Positions 45,724 to 54,330 of a DNA stretch of 64,000 bases are shown piece by piece. The notes beneath the pieces are model-generated. The model did not search any database. It was not told the origin of the DNA and saw only the letters and a list, made by a program, of their open reading frames with translations. Each line of letters opens with the position of its first letter. The first letter of the stretch is position 1. This DNA comes from Mycolicibacterium chlorophenolicum (GTDB taxonomy: Bacteria > Actinomycetota > Actinomycetes > Mycobacteriales > Mycobacteriaceae), in assembly GCF_001044235.1 (NCBI RefSeq), contig NZ_JYNL01000064.1:547171-611170 (forward strand), in the 5' to 3' direction. Both the position numbers and the translations under genes were made by a program.

Positions 45724-46620
45724 ATGGACGACAGCGACGACGAGCTGGCCAGCCTGTCGGAATTCATCTTCCTCAAAGAGAACGCCACCCAGGCCGGGAT
45801 GACGGGGCCACTGCCGACGGCGACCCGCGTCGACCACGGACCGATCAGCGCACTGCGCTACGGCGACGACGGGCCGCGCGTGGTGTTCCTGCACGGCGGC
45901 GGGCAGAACGCCCACACCTGGGACACCGTGATCCTCGGGCTCGGCCTGCCCGCGCTGGCCATCGACCTTCCCGGCCATGGCCGTTCGGCGTGGCGCGAGG
46001 ACGGTGACTACGGGCCGAAGAACAACGCGGTCGCGGTCGAACCGGTGGTGCGGGAGCTGGCCGGCGACGCCGACCTCGTCGTCGGCATGTCGCTCGGCGG
46101 TCTGACCGCACTGCGGTTGGCGGTGACCGCGCCGGACCTGGTGCGCAAGCTCATCCTGGTCGACGTCACACCGTCGGCGCCCGAACGACACACCCAGATG
46201 ACCGACGCACAGAAGGGCACGGTCGCTCTCGTGCAGGGGGAACGCACCTTCCCGTCGTTCGACGCGATGCTCGAGGTGACGGTGGCGGCGGCACCGCACC
46301 GCGATCGGGAATCGTTGCGGCGCGGCGTGTTCCACAATGCCAAGCGGCTCGACGACGGCACCTGGACATGGCGCTACGACTCCATCCGGAAAGCGGAGGG
46401 ATTCGAGGGCCTCTGGGACGACGTGCCGCGGCTCTCCACGCCGACGACGCTGATCCGCGGCGCGAAGTCGTTCTTCGTCAACGACGACGACGCTGCCGAA
46501 TTCGCCCGCACCGCACCGGGATTCCAGCAAGTCCACATCGTCGAGGATTCCGGGCACTCGGTGCAGAGCGATCAGCCGCGGGTCCTCGTCGAGTTGCTAC
46601 GCGGCGTCCTCGCCGACTGA
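45724..46620 (+). CDS. Alpha/beta hydrolase, Rv0045c-like esterase
   Basis: A 298-residue esterase that matches Rv0045c closely in conserved blocks: VVFLHGGGQNAHTWDTVILG, LAIDLPGHGRSAWREDGDY, the nucleophile Ser in VVGMSLGGLTALRL, and the His in EDSGHSVQSDQPR. It prefers short acyl esters in the characterised homologue. No signal peptide. The ATG at 45724 (MDDSDDEL) is used. It overlaps the convergent metalloprotease gene by 24 bp. Confidence 0.93.
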   Translation: MDDSDDELASLSEFIFLKENATQAGMTGPLPTATRVDHGPISALRYGDDGPRVVFLHGGGQNAHTWDTVILGLGLPALAIDLPGHGRSAWREDGDYGPKNNAVAVEPVVRELAGDADLVVGMSLGGLTALRLAVTAPDLVRKLILVDVTPSAPERHTQMTDAQKGTVALVQGERTFPSFDAMLEVTVAAAPHRDRESLRRGVFHNAKRLDDGTWTWRYDSIRKAEGFEGLWDDVPRLSTPTTLIRGAKSFFVNDDDAAEFARTAPGFQQVHIVEDSGHSVQSDQPRVLVELLRGVLAD

Positions 46621-48102
46621 ACTCCCCGCCCTGCGGCGCCGCCGGACCAGCACGAGCAGCCCGGCGAACGCCAGCGCCGAGTTCTGCGGCGTGACCACCT
46701 GATAGCCGAGATCCTTCAGGATGCCCAGCTCGACCGCGCTCAGCGCCCGCACGCCGGGGCCTTTTCCGGCCTTGGCGTTCATCAGCTGATCGTCGGCGCC
46801 GACGAACGTGGTGTCGTCGAGGTGGCTCATGGAACTGCCGCTCTCCCAAGGGTTCGGCGTGTACAGCGGAACCGGGCCGCCGTACGCCGCGACCGCGTTC
46901 GCGCCCCCGAAGAACAAGCCCCCACTGGCGCCGGTGAGCCGCGCATTGTCGGCGGTGTTCCAGGTGTAGAACGCACTGATCGGCTTGTGACCGTCGGCCG
47001 CCACGACGAACCGGTCGAACGATGTCCAGGAGCGACCCGTATTGCTTCCGGCCTTGTTGATCTGGGACAGGAACCCGAGCGTGTGCAGCAGTTCGTGCAG
47101 TGCGGTCGACGTGAAGTCGTACTCGTCGGCGCCGACGCTGTCGTCCAATCCCCAGACGTAGCTGAAGTTCCAGTCGATCTGGCCGTCGGCGGCCGACCCG
47201 TTGGAGTCGACCCCGGTGATCAGCTTGTTCTGCACGACGGTGCGCCAGAAGCCGGCATATCCGGAGGTGAGCGCGCTGCCGGCCGAAGCGAGGCTGCCCG
47301 CATCGGTCTCCACACCCACGTCGTAGGTGAGCGTCACCGGCTTGGTCACCATGACGTATCCGGTGAGTTGTCCGGCCACGTCCTGCAGAGCCTGCTGCCG
47401 CTCGGGGGTCCAGGTGTTACCGCCGTCGGTGTAGCGGAACTGAAAGGTGATGGCGCCCTGGTTGATCAGTGACGTGGCGCTGGTCCCGAACGGCCGGAAC
47501 GGGCTCCCGTCGAGGACGGCGACGCGGAAGGTGTCGACGCCGTCGAACCTCTCGTTGGGCGTGTAGGTGTAGGTCCCGTCGTCGGCGAGTTGCACCGAGC
47601 CCTCGCGTGGTGACCGCCGGATCCGGTAGGTGAGCGGGTCGCCGTCGGGGTCGCTCGCGCCGATCGTTCCGGTGATCGGACCGTCGACCTGACCGGTGAG
47701 CTGGATCGGGGTCACGGTCGGTGCCTTGTTGAACAGGGTGCTTCGGGTCGAGGTGACGGCCGTCCTCGGTTCGACTGTGCTGGTGTCGACGGCCGGCTCG
47801 GTGGACGCGGGTTCGGCGTCGGCCGTGCGGACCGCCCGCCGCGCCTGACGGGTCTCGGCCCGGGCCGCGCGGCGCTCGGCTCGTCGCTGCGCCCCGGTGG
47901 TACGGGCCGCGTCGGCCCGGTGTGCTGTCGACGGACCGGCCGAGGTCTCGCTGGTGCCGTCCGCCGCGGCGACGCCGGTCTGCGGCCCGAGCAGCGAGAA
48001 CCCCAGCAACGCCGCTCCGACACCGGCCGATGCGGCACCGAGCGCGAGCCAGTGCGCGCGTGGCCGGGCGTCGAGCTGCGCTTTCGTGGCTGTACCTGTC
48101 AC
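46597..48102 (-). CDS. Secreted cadherin-like metalloprotease with basic linker (paralogue B)
   Basis: A 501-residue paralogue of the protein at 21.6 kb. Signal segment LALGAASAGVGAALLGFSLL (about 19-38), then an Arg/Ala-rich linker (RRAERRAARAETRQARRAVR), opposite in charge to the other copy. The cadherin-like domain is at 125-195 (ASDPDGDPLTYRIRR, FDGVDTFRVAV). The peptidase has HELLHTLGF (His336, Glu337, His340), a Met in DQLMNAK, and VELGILKDLGY. Ser346 sits at the usual third-ligand position. The C-terminus (LAFAGLLVLVRRRRRAGSS) looks like a membrane anchor. GTG start at 48102 after GAGGG. Confidence 0.8.
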   Translation of the reverse strand: MTGTATKAQLDARPRAHWLALGAASAGVGAALLGFSLLGPQTGVAAADGTSETSAGPSTAHRADAARTTGAQRRAERRAARAETRQARRAVRTADAEPASTEPAVDTSTVEPRTAVTSTRSTLFNKAPTVTPIQLTGQVDGPITGTIGASDPDGDPLTYRIRRSPREGSVQLADDGTYTYTPNERFDGVDTFRVAVLDGSPFRPFGTSATSLINQGAITFQFRYTDGGNTWTPERQQALQDVAGQLTGYVMVTKPVTLTYDVGVETDAGSLASAGSALTSGYAGFWRTVVQNKLITGVDSNGSAADGQIDWNFSYVWGLDDSVGADEYDFTSTALHELLHTLGFLSQINKAGSNTGRSWTSFDRFVVAADGHKPISAFYTWNTADNARLTGASGGLFFGGANAVAAYGGPVPLYTPNPWESGSSMSHLDDTTFVGADDQLMNAKAGKGPGVRALSAVELGILKDLGYQVVTPQNSALAFAGLLVLVRRRRRAGSSVGEDAA

Positions 48103-48294
48103 TATTTGACCCTCTCGTCAACAGTGGTGGACAGGCTATACCGGGAACGGCAGCAACACCAGCAAATGGGGTCTTCCTGAACACTCGCTGTTAACCCGCT
48201 GGTCGCCTGCTGCTCGTCGGAGTGTCGTACGGTGCGGCGGTCCGGCCGGCAGCCCCCGGCCGGAGGTCCGCGTGGGAAGGAACCGGAAGATCTC

Positions 48295-50364
48295 ATGGCG
48301 CTCGTGCCGCTGAACCTGTTCGTCAGCCACGACGGGAAGTCCCGTCGGCAACACATCACCTGCGTCTACAAGTGCGGCGACGCGTGCTCCAAGCCGGTGC
48401 CCAACCGCAGCGACAACGAGTACTTCGGCGACATCGCCAAGGTCGTGTCCCGCCGCTCGATCCTGCAGGCCGGCAGCGTCGCGGTGCTCGCCGTCGGCGC
48501 CGGGTCCGCGCTCGCGGCGTGCTCCTCGCCGACCCAGCCCGCGCCGACGTCGTCGTCGGCGCCCGCCCCGGCCTCTCCCCCACCGGGCATGAACTTCGCG
48601 TCGGTGGCCCCCAACAGTGAGGACGCCGTCGTCGTCGCCGACGGCTACCGGCAGGCCGTCGTCATCAGCTGGGGCGACCCGATCCTTCCCGGCGCGCCCG
48701 CCTTCGACGTCGCCAAGCAGACCGGCGCGGCCCAGCGCGGCCAGTTCGGGTTCAACAACGACTTCGCCGGGTTGCTGCCGATCCCCGGGCGGCAGAACCG
48801 CTTCCTGCTGGTCACCAACTTCGAATACGTCACCCCGCAGTTCATGTTCCCCGGCTTCGACGCCGACGCCCCCACCCGCGAGCAGTTCGAGGTCGAGCAG
48901 GCCGCGGTCGGCATGGGCGTGGTCGAGGTGGAGCGCACCCCCGACGGTCTGAAACCGGTGATGGGCTCCTACAACCGGCGCGTCACCGCCGACACCCCGT
49001 TCACCCTGACCGGTCCCGCGGCCGGCAGCGATTTCGTCAAGACCGCCGCCGACCCCGCCGGACGCACCGTGGCGGGCACGTTCGCCAACTGCTCAGGCGG
49101 CGTGACGCCGTGGGGCACCGTGCTGTCCGGCGAGGAGAACTTCCACGAGTACTTCGGCGCCGCCGACGGTGCGCCGGCCCCCGGGCCCGTCGATGCCGAC
49201 CGCAGGGACCGCTACGGCGTCGCGGCCGAACCCACCGCCCTCAAGTGGGAGACGTTCGACCCGCGCTTCGACCTGACGAAGACGCCCAACGAGGTCAACC
49301 GGTTCGGCTACGTCGTCGAGCTCAACCCGTGGGACCCCGCGTCGACCCCGGTGAAGCACTCCGCGATGGGACGCCTCAAGCACGAAGGCGCCACCATCTA
49401 CGTCACCGACGACGGCACCGTGGTCGCCTACACCGGCGACGACCAGCGCTTCGACTACATGTACAAATTCGTCTCCGCCAAGAAGATGCAGCCCGGCACC
49501 GATCCGGCCGCGATGGCGCACAACATGACGATCCTCGACGAGGGCACGCTCTACGTCGCCAAGCTCTCCAGCGACATCCCGCCCTCGGAGATCGACGGCT
49601 CCGGCACGCTGCCGGCGAAGGGGTCGTTCAGCGGCACGGGCACCTGGCTTCCGCTGCTGCGCAGCGGGCCCGGCGGGCAGGCGCAGTCACTGGTCGACGG
49701 CGTCACCGCACAGGAAGCCGCCGTGTTCACCCGGATGGCCGCCGACAAAGCCGGCGCCACCAAGATGGACCGCCCCGAAGACTTCGAGGCCAACCCCAAG
49801 ACCGGCAAGGTCTACGTGGCGCTGACCAACAACGACGAACGCGGCGCACCCGGCGAGGCCGCCCCCGACGCCGCCAACCCCCGCAACGACAACAAGAGCG
49901 GACAGATCCTCGAGATCACCGACAACCACGCCGGCACCGACTTCACCTGGGAGTTGCTGCTGGTGTGCGGTGACCCGAAGGCGGCCGACACCTACTTCGC
50001 GGGATTCGACAAGAGCAAGGTCAGCCCGATCTCCTGCCCGGACAACCTGGCCTTCGACAGCCACGGCAACCTGTGGATCTCCACCGACGGCAACGCACTG
50101 GACTCCAACGACGGACTGTTCGCGGTCGCGCTCGACGGCCCCAATCGCGGTGAGGTGAAACAGTTCCTGACCGTCCCCCTGGGCGCGGAGACCTGCGGAC
50201 CCATCGTGACCGACACGCTCGTGACGGTGTGCGTGCAGCACCCCGGCGAGAACGACGACAACAGCATCGACAACCCGCAGTCCCGCTGGCCCGAAGGTGG
50301 CAACGGCACGGCGCGGCCGTCGGTGGTGGCGGTGTGGAAGGACAACGGCCAGATCGGCCTGTAG
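48295..50364 (+). CDS. PhoX-family (DUF839) Tat-exported phosphatase-like protein
   Basis: A 689-residue protein. Its N-terminus, PLNLFVSHDGKSRRQHITCVYKCGD, precedes a Tat motif SRRSILQAGSVAVLAVGAGSALAAC, as in PhoX proteins with long leaders. Conserved mature blocks are GFNNDFAGLLPIP, NCSGGVTPWGTVLSGEENFHEYFG, GRLKHEGATIYVTDDGTVVAYTGDD and CPDNLAFDSHGNLWISTDGN. PhoX is a Ca/Fe-dependent alkaline phosphatase of the periplasm. ATG at 48295 is chosen by homology. It would release phosphate from organic esters. Confidence 0.9.
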   Translation: MALVPLNLFVSHDGKSRRQHITCVYKCGDACSKPVPNRSDNEYFGDIAKVVSRRSILQAGSVAVLAVGAGSALAACSSPTQPAPTSSSAPAPASPPPGMNFASVAPNSEDAVVVADGYRQAVVISWGDPILPGAPAFDVAKQTGAAQRGQFGFNNDFAGLLPIPGRQNRFLLVTNFEYVTPQFMFPGFDADAPTREQFEVEQAAVGMGVVEVERTPDGLKPVMGSYNRRVTADTPFTLTGPAAGSDFVKTAADPAGRTVAGTFANCSGGVTPWGTVLSGEENFHEYFGAADGAPAPGPVDADRRDRYGVAAEPTALKWETFDPRFDLTKTPNEVNRFGYVVELNPWDPASTPVKHSAMGRLKHEGATIYVTDDGTVVAYTGDDQRFDYMYKFVSAKKMQPGTDPAAMAHNMTILDEGTLYVAKLSSDIPPSEIDGSGTLPAKGSFSGTGTWLPLLRSGPGGQAQSLVDGVTAQEAAVFTRMAADKAGATKMDRPEDFEANPKTGKVYVALTNNDERGAPGEAAPDAANPRNDNKSGQILEITDNHAGTDFTWELLLVCGDPKAADTYFAGFDKSKVSPISCPDNLAFDSHGNLWISTDGNALDSNDGLFAVALDGPNRGEVKQFLTVPLGAETCGPIVTDTLVTVCVQHPGENDDNSIDNPQSRWPEGGNGTARPSVVAVWKDNGQIGL

Positions 50365-50411
50365 AGCGGTTGCGCGCGTTTGTATCTGCTCGCGAGAGGT
50401 TATCTTGAGGC

Positions 50412-51203
50412 ATGACCCGACCCGTGCGTATCGGCGTGCAACTGCAGCCACAACACTCAGGCGAATACCGCCACATCCGGGACGCGGTGCGCCGCTGTGA
50501 GGACATCGGCGTCGACGTCGCGTTCAACTGGGACCACTTCTTCCCGCTGTACGGCGACCCCGACGGCGCACACTACGAATGCTGGACGATGCTCGCCGCG
50601 TGGGCCGAGCAGACCTCCCGCATCGAGATCGGCGCCCTGGTCACCTGTAACTCCTACCGCAACCCCGAGCTGCTCGCCGACATGGCCCGCACCGTCGACC
50701 ACATCTCCGACGGCCGGCTCATCCTCGGCATCGGATCCGGTTGGAAGCAGAAGGATTACGACGAATACGGCTACGAGTTCGGCACCGCGGGCAGCCGGCT
50801 CGACGACCTCGCCGAGGCGCTGCCGCGCATCGAATCCCGGCTGGGTAAGCTGAATCCCGCTCCGCTGCGCGATATTCCGATCCTGATCGGTGGGCAGGGC
50901 GAGAAAAAGACGCTGCGACTGGTCGCCGAACACGCCCACATCTGGCACGGCTTCACCGATCGCTCCACCTACCCCGGCAAGGCCGAGGTGCTCGACCGGC
51001 ACTGCGCGGACGTCGGGCGCGACCCCTCGGCGATCGAGCGCTCGTCGGGCGTGCCCGAGGGCAGCGAGGACGCCATGCTCGCCGGAGCCGAGGCCCTGGT
51101 CGGCCTCGGTGTCACGCTGCTGACGATCGGCGTCAACGGTCCCGACTACGACCTCACCAAGGCCGAGGCGCTGTGTCGGTGGCGGGACCATCAGGCGGGC
51201 TGA
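50412..51203 (+). CDS. LLM-class F420-dependent oxidoreductase
   Basis: A 263-residue luciferase-like TIM-barrel protein, syntenic with Rv0044c. RIGVQLQPQHSGEYRHIRDAVRRCEDIGVDVAFNWDHFF is the N-terminal strand with the F420-contact region; RLILGIGSGWKQKDYDEYGYEF and PILIGGQGEKKTLRLVAEHA are also characteristic. It starts 48 bp after the PhoX-like stop. The substrate is unknown. It likely uses F420 given the genus, but no F420 residue test was made. Confidence 0.9.
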   Translation: MTRPVRIGVQLQPQHSGEYRHIRDAVRRCEDIGVDVAFNWDHFFPLYGDPDGAHYECWTMLAAWAEQTSRIEIGALVTCNSYRNPELLADMARTVDHISDGRLILGIGSGWKQKDYDEYGYEFGTAGSRLDDLAEALPRIESRLGKLNPAPLRDIPILIGGQGEKKTLRLVAEHAHIWHGFTDRSTYPGKAEVLDRHCADVGRDPSAIERSSGVPEGSEDAMLAGAEALVGLGVTLLTIGVNGPDYDLTKAEALCRWRDHQAG

Positions 51204-51274
51204 CCCGCGCGGCATTGCACTCCGATTGAGCCGAACCTTCCGGCTCCGGTGCGCGGCCCACTACCTTGCTTGAG

Positions 51275-53071
51275 ATGAGCAGCAAGCGGGTACCGCGCCT
51301 GACCGTGAAAAGTTTCGTTCTGGTCCTGGTGGCGGCGATGATCGCGGCGATGGGGCTGGCCGCCCCGGCGGGCGCGCAGGTGGATCAGTGCGCCCCGCCC
51401 GGGGTGCAGAGCGCCAGTGCGCTGCCGACGAATCTGGCGGCCGCGGCCACCGGTCCCGCCGAGGACAAGTACACGACCCCCGGGGTGCGTCCGCTGCAGG
51501 ACATCGACGTCAACGCGCTGGGCTTGTCCAGCCCGGGCACGCTGACGGTCGGCACCCTGTCGGATGCGCCGCCCAGCATCTGCATCAACTCCGCCGGCCA
51601 GTTCACCGGGTTCGACAACGAGCTGCTGCGGGCGGTCGCCGACAAGCTGGGCCTGAAGATCAACTTCGTCGGCACCGAGTTCTCCGGCCTGCTGGCCCAG
51701 GTGGCGTCCCGCCGCTTCGACGTCGGCTCCTCGTCGATCACCACCACCGACGCCCGGCGGCAGACCGTCGGCTTCACCAACGGGTACGACTTCGGTTACT
51801 TCTCGCTCGTGGTTCCTCAGGGCTCGCCGATCACCGGGTTCGACAAACTCGCCGCGGGTCAGCGCATCGGCGTCGTGCAGGGCACGGTGCAGGAGGCCTA
51901 CGTCATAGACACCCTCAAGCTGCAGCCCGTGAAATTCCCCGACTACAGCACCCTCTACGCGAGCCTCAAGACCCGCCAGCTCGACGCCTGGGTCGCGCCG
52001 TCGCAGCAGGCGCAGGGCACGGTGCAGCCCGGTGACCCCGCCGAGATCGTCGAAAACACCTTCAGCTTGGACAATTTCGTCGCGTGGGCGGTCGCCAAGA
52101 ACAATCAGCCGCTGATCGACGCGCTGAACTCCGGCCTCGACGCGATCGTCGCCGACGGCACCTGGTCGCGGCTGTACTCCGACTGGGTGCCGCGCGCCCT
52201 CCCGCCGGGCTGGAAGCCCGGATCCAAGTCCGCACCCGAACCGAAGCTGCCCGACTTCGCCGCGATCGCCGCGGAGAACCAGTCCAAGGCCACCCCCGCG
52301 CAGGCCTCGGCGCCGCCGTCGACACTGTCCCAGCTCGCCGCGTCGTTCCTGGACTGGAACCTCTACAAGCAGGCCATCCCGGACCTGTTCAAGACCGGTC
52401 TACCCAACACCCTGATCCTGACCTTCGCCGCCAGCGTGATCGGCCTCGTGCTCGGCATGGCGCTCGCGGTCGCCGGGATCTCGACCTCGCGACTACTGCG
52501 CTGGCCCGCCCGCATCTACACCGACATCTTCCGGGGCCTGCCCGAAGTGGTGATCATCCTGCTGATCGGGCTCGGCATCGGCCCGGTGGTCGGACAGCTG
52601 ACCGGCAACAACCCCTACCCGCTGGGGATCGCCGCACTCGGCTTGATGGCCGCCGCCTATGTCGGCGAGATCTTCCGGTCCGGCATCCAGAGCGTGGACC
52701 CGGGGCAGCTGGAGGCGTCCCGGGCGCTCGGCTTCAGCTACGCGACCTCGATGCGGCTCGTCGTCATCCCGCAGGGCGTGCGCCGGGTGCTACCCGCGCT
52801 GATGAACCAGTTCATCTCGCTGCTCAAGGCGTCGTCGCTGGTGTACTTCCTCGGCCTGATCGCCAACCAGCGCGAGCTGTTCCAGGTCGGCCGCGACCTC
52901 AACGCGCAGACCGGCAACCTCTCACCGCTGGTCGCCGCCGGACTGTTCTACCTCGCCCTGACCATCCCCCTCACCCACCTGGTGAACTTCATCGACACCC
53001 GGCTGCGCCGCGGCCGCCGGCCCGACGAGGAGGACCCGCTGCTGACCTCGACCTCCCAGGAGATGAACTGA
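51275..53071 (+). CDS. Fused amino-acid ABC transporter binding protein and permease
   Basis: A 598-residue fusion. Signal peptide (about 10-36), then an SBP_bac_3 substrate-binding domain (about 95-320: LTVGTLSDAPPSICINSAGQF, VGSSSITTTDARRQTVGFTN, GVVQGTVQEAYV). A permease domain follows (about 370-585) with GLPNTLILTFAASVIGLVLGMAL and the EAA loop SVDPGQLEASRALGFSYATS. Such GlnP-like fusions bind polar amino acids or related ligands. It overlaps the ATPase gene (TGATG), forming a complete importer. Confidence 0.92.
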   Translation: MSSKRVPRLTVKSFVLVLVAAMIAAMGLAAPAGAQVDQCAPPGVQSASALPTNLAAAATGPAEDKYTTPGVRPLQDIDVNALGLSSPGTLTVGTLSDAPPSICINSAGQFTGFDNELLRAVADKLGLKINFVGTEFSGLLAQVASRRFDVGSSSITTTDARRQTVGFTNGYDFGYFSLVVPQGSPITGFDKLAAGQRIGVVQGTVQEAYVIDTLKLQPVKFPDYSTLYASLKTRQLDAWVAPSQQAQGTVQPGDPAEIVENTFSLDNFVAWAVAKNNQPLIDALNSGLDAIVADGTWSRLYSDWVPRALPPGWKPGSKSAPEPKLPDFAAIAAENQSKATPAQASAPPSTLSQLAASFLDWNLYKQAIPDLFKTGLPNTLILTFAASVIGLVLGMALAVAGISTSRLLRWPARIYTDIFRGLPEVVIILLIGLGIGPVVGQLTGNNPYPLGIAALGLMAAAYVGEIFRSGIQSVDPGQLEASRALGFSYATSMRLVVIPQGVRRVLPALMNQFISLLKASSLVYFLGLIANQRELFQVGRDLNAQTGNLSPLVAAGLFYLALTIPLTHLVNFIDTRLRRGRRPDEEDPLLTSTSQEMN

Positions 53072-53808
53072 TGACGACGACGACCGCGGTCTCGCTGGCC
53101 GCCACCGACCTGCACCTGTCCTTCGGCCCCAACGCCGTGCTGCGCGGCGTCGACCTCGACGTCGCCGCCGGCACGTCGACCGCCGTGATCGGGCCGTCCG
53201 GGTCGGGCAAGTCCACGCTGCTGCGCACTCTCAACCGGCTCTACGAACCCGATCGTGGGGACATCCTGCTCGACGGGCGGTCGGTGCTGCGCGATGACCC
53301 GGACGAACTGCGGCAGCGAATCGGCATGGTGTTCCAGCAGTTTCAGCTCTTCCCGCACCGCACCGTGCTCGACAACGTGACGCTGGCGCCGCGACGGCTC
53401 AAGGGCCTGGACGCCGACGCCGCACGCGAGCTGGGACTCACGCAGCTGGATCGGGTCGGACTGCGGCACAAGGCCGACGTACGGCCGGCCACGCTGTCCG
53501 GTGGGCAGCAGCAGCGCGTCGCGATCGCCCGCGCGCTGGCGATGTCCCCACAGGTGATGTTCTTCGACGAGGCCACCTCGGCGCTCGACCCCGAACTCGT
53601 CAAAGGGGTGCTGGCACTGATCGCCGAACTGGGGGCCGACGGCATGACGATGGTGATCGTCACCCACGAGATGGACTTCGCCCGATCCTTCGCCGACACG
53701 GTCGTGTTCATGGACCGCGGGCAGGTCGTCGAGACGGGACCCCCGGAGCAGGTCTTCGAGAAGGCCGAGACCGAACGGCTTCAGCGATTCCTGTCGCAGG
53801 TGCTTTGA
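53071..53808 (+). CDS. Polar amino acid ABC transporter ATP-binding protein
   Basis: A 245-residue ATPase: Walker A GPSGSGKSTLLRTLNRL, Q-loop VFQQFQLFPHRTVLDNV, signature LSGGQQQRVAIARALA, Walker B VMFFDEATSALDPELV, and H-loop VIVTHEMDFA. This is the GlnQ/HisP subfamily. AGGAG precedes the ATG, which overlaps the permease stop. With that gene it makes a two-component importer. An intrinsic terminator follows the stop. Confidence 0.96.
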   Translation: MTTTTAVSLAATDLHLSFGPNAVLRGVDLDVAAGTSTAVIGPSGSGKSTLLRTLNRLYEPDRGDILLDGRSVLRDDPDELRQRIGMVFQQFQLFPHRTVLDNVTLAPRRLKGLDADAARELGLTQLDRVGLRHKADVRPATLSGGQQQRVAIARALAMSPQVMFFDEATSALDPELVKGVLALIAELGADGMTMVIVTHEMDFARSFADTVVFMDRGQVVETGPPEQVFEKAETERLQRFLSQVL

Positions 53809-53828
53809 CGCACCTGTCAAGTTTTTTT
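53797..53828 (+). terminator. Intrinsic terminator after the ABC ATPase gene
   Basis: CAGGTG (53797-53802) and CACCTG (53811-53816) form a stem with loop CTTTGACG that contains the stop codon; CAAG and seven T residues follow (53822-53828). A U-tract is rare in this GC-rich genome, so this is a strong rho-independent signal. Confidence 0.75.
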
Positions 53829-53886
53829 CTGCAAAGCCGCTGACCGGACGGTCCGCAAGCCCCCGACAGGTTAGACTGGCGAAATT

Positions 53887-54327
53887 ATGACGGGCACGGA
53901 GACGCAGGTCAGCGAGGTCGCGGGCGAACTGCAGCGCGTGCTGGCCAAGGTGATGTCCGTGCTGCGCCACACCGGGAAGACGGCCACCGCCGGGGACCTG
54001 ACGCTCGCTCAGCTGTCCATTCTGCTCACGCTGCTGGATCAGGGCCCGATGCGGATGACCGAGTTGGCGGCACACGAACGCGTCCGCACGCCGACCACCA
54101 CGGTGGCCATCCGCCGGCTCGAGAAACTCGGCCTGGTCAAGCGGTCCCGTGACCCGTCGGACCTGCGCGCGGTCCTGGTCGAGATCACCCCCGAGGGCCT
54201 GTCCCAGCACCGGGATGCCCTGGCCTCCCGGCAGGCTCACCTGGCCGAGTTGCTCGCTAAGCTCAGCGAGGACGAGCTCGCCGCACTGACCAAGGCCCTC
54301 GCGCCGCTCGAGCGCATCGCCGAATAG
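53887..54327 (+). CDS. MarR-family transcriptional regulator
   Basis: A 146-residue winged-helix regulator, syntenic with Rv0042c: LTLAQLSILLTLLDQGPMRMTELAAHERVRTPTTTVAIRRLEKLGLVKRSRDPSDLRAVLVEITPEGL covers the DNA-binding part. N- and C-terminal helices give the dimer interface. It follows the ABC terminator and ends 3 bp before the convergent glucosylglycerate hydrolase stop. Its target is not clear. Confidence 0.92.
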   Translation: MTGTETQVSEVAGELQRVLAKVMSVLRHTGKTATAGDLTLAQLSILLTLLDQGPMRMTELAAHERVRTPTTTVAIRRLEKLGLVKRSRDPSDLRAVLVEITPEGLSQHRDALASRQAHLAELLAKLSEDELAALTKALAPLERIAE

Positions 54328-54330
54328 CGC

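Noticed and set aside
53797..53816. The CAGGTG/CACCTG palindrome as a MarR operator
   Set aside because: It overlaps the upstream stop and is followed by seven T residues, which fits a terminator better.
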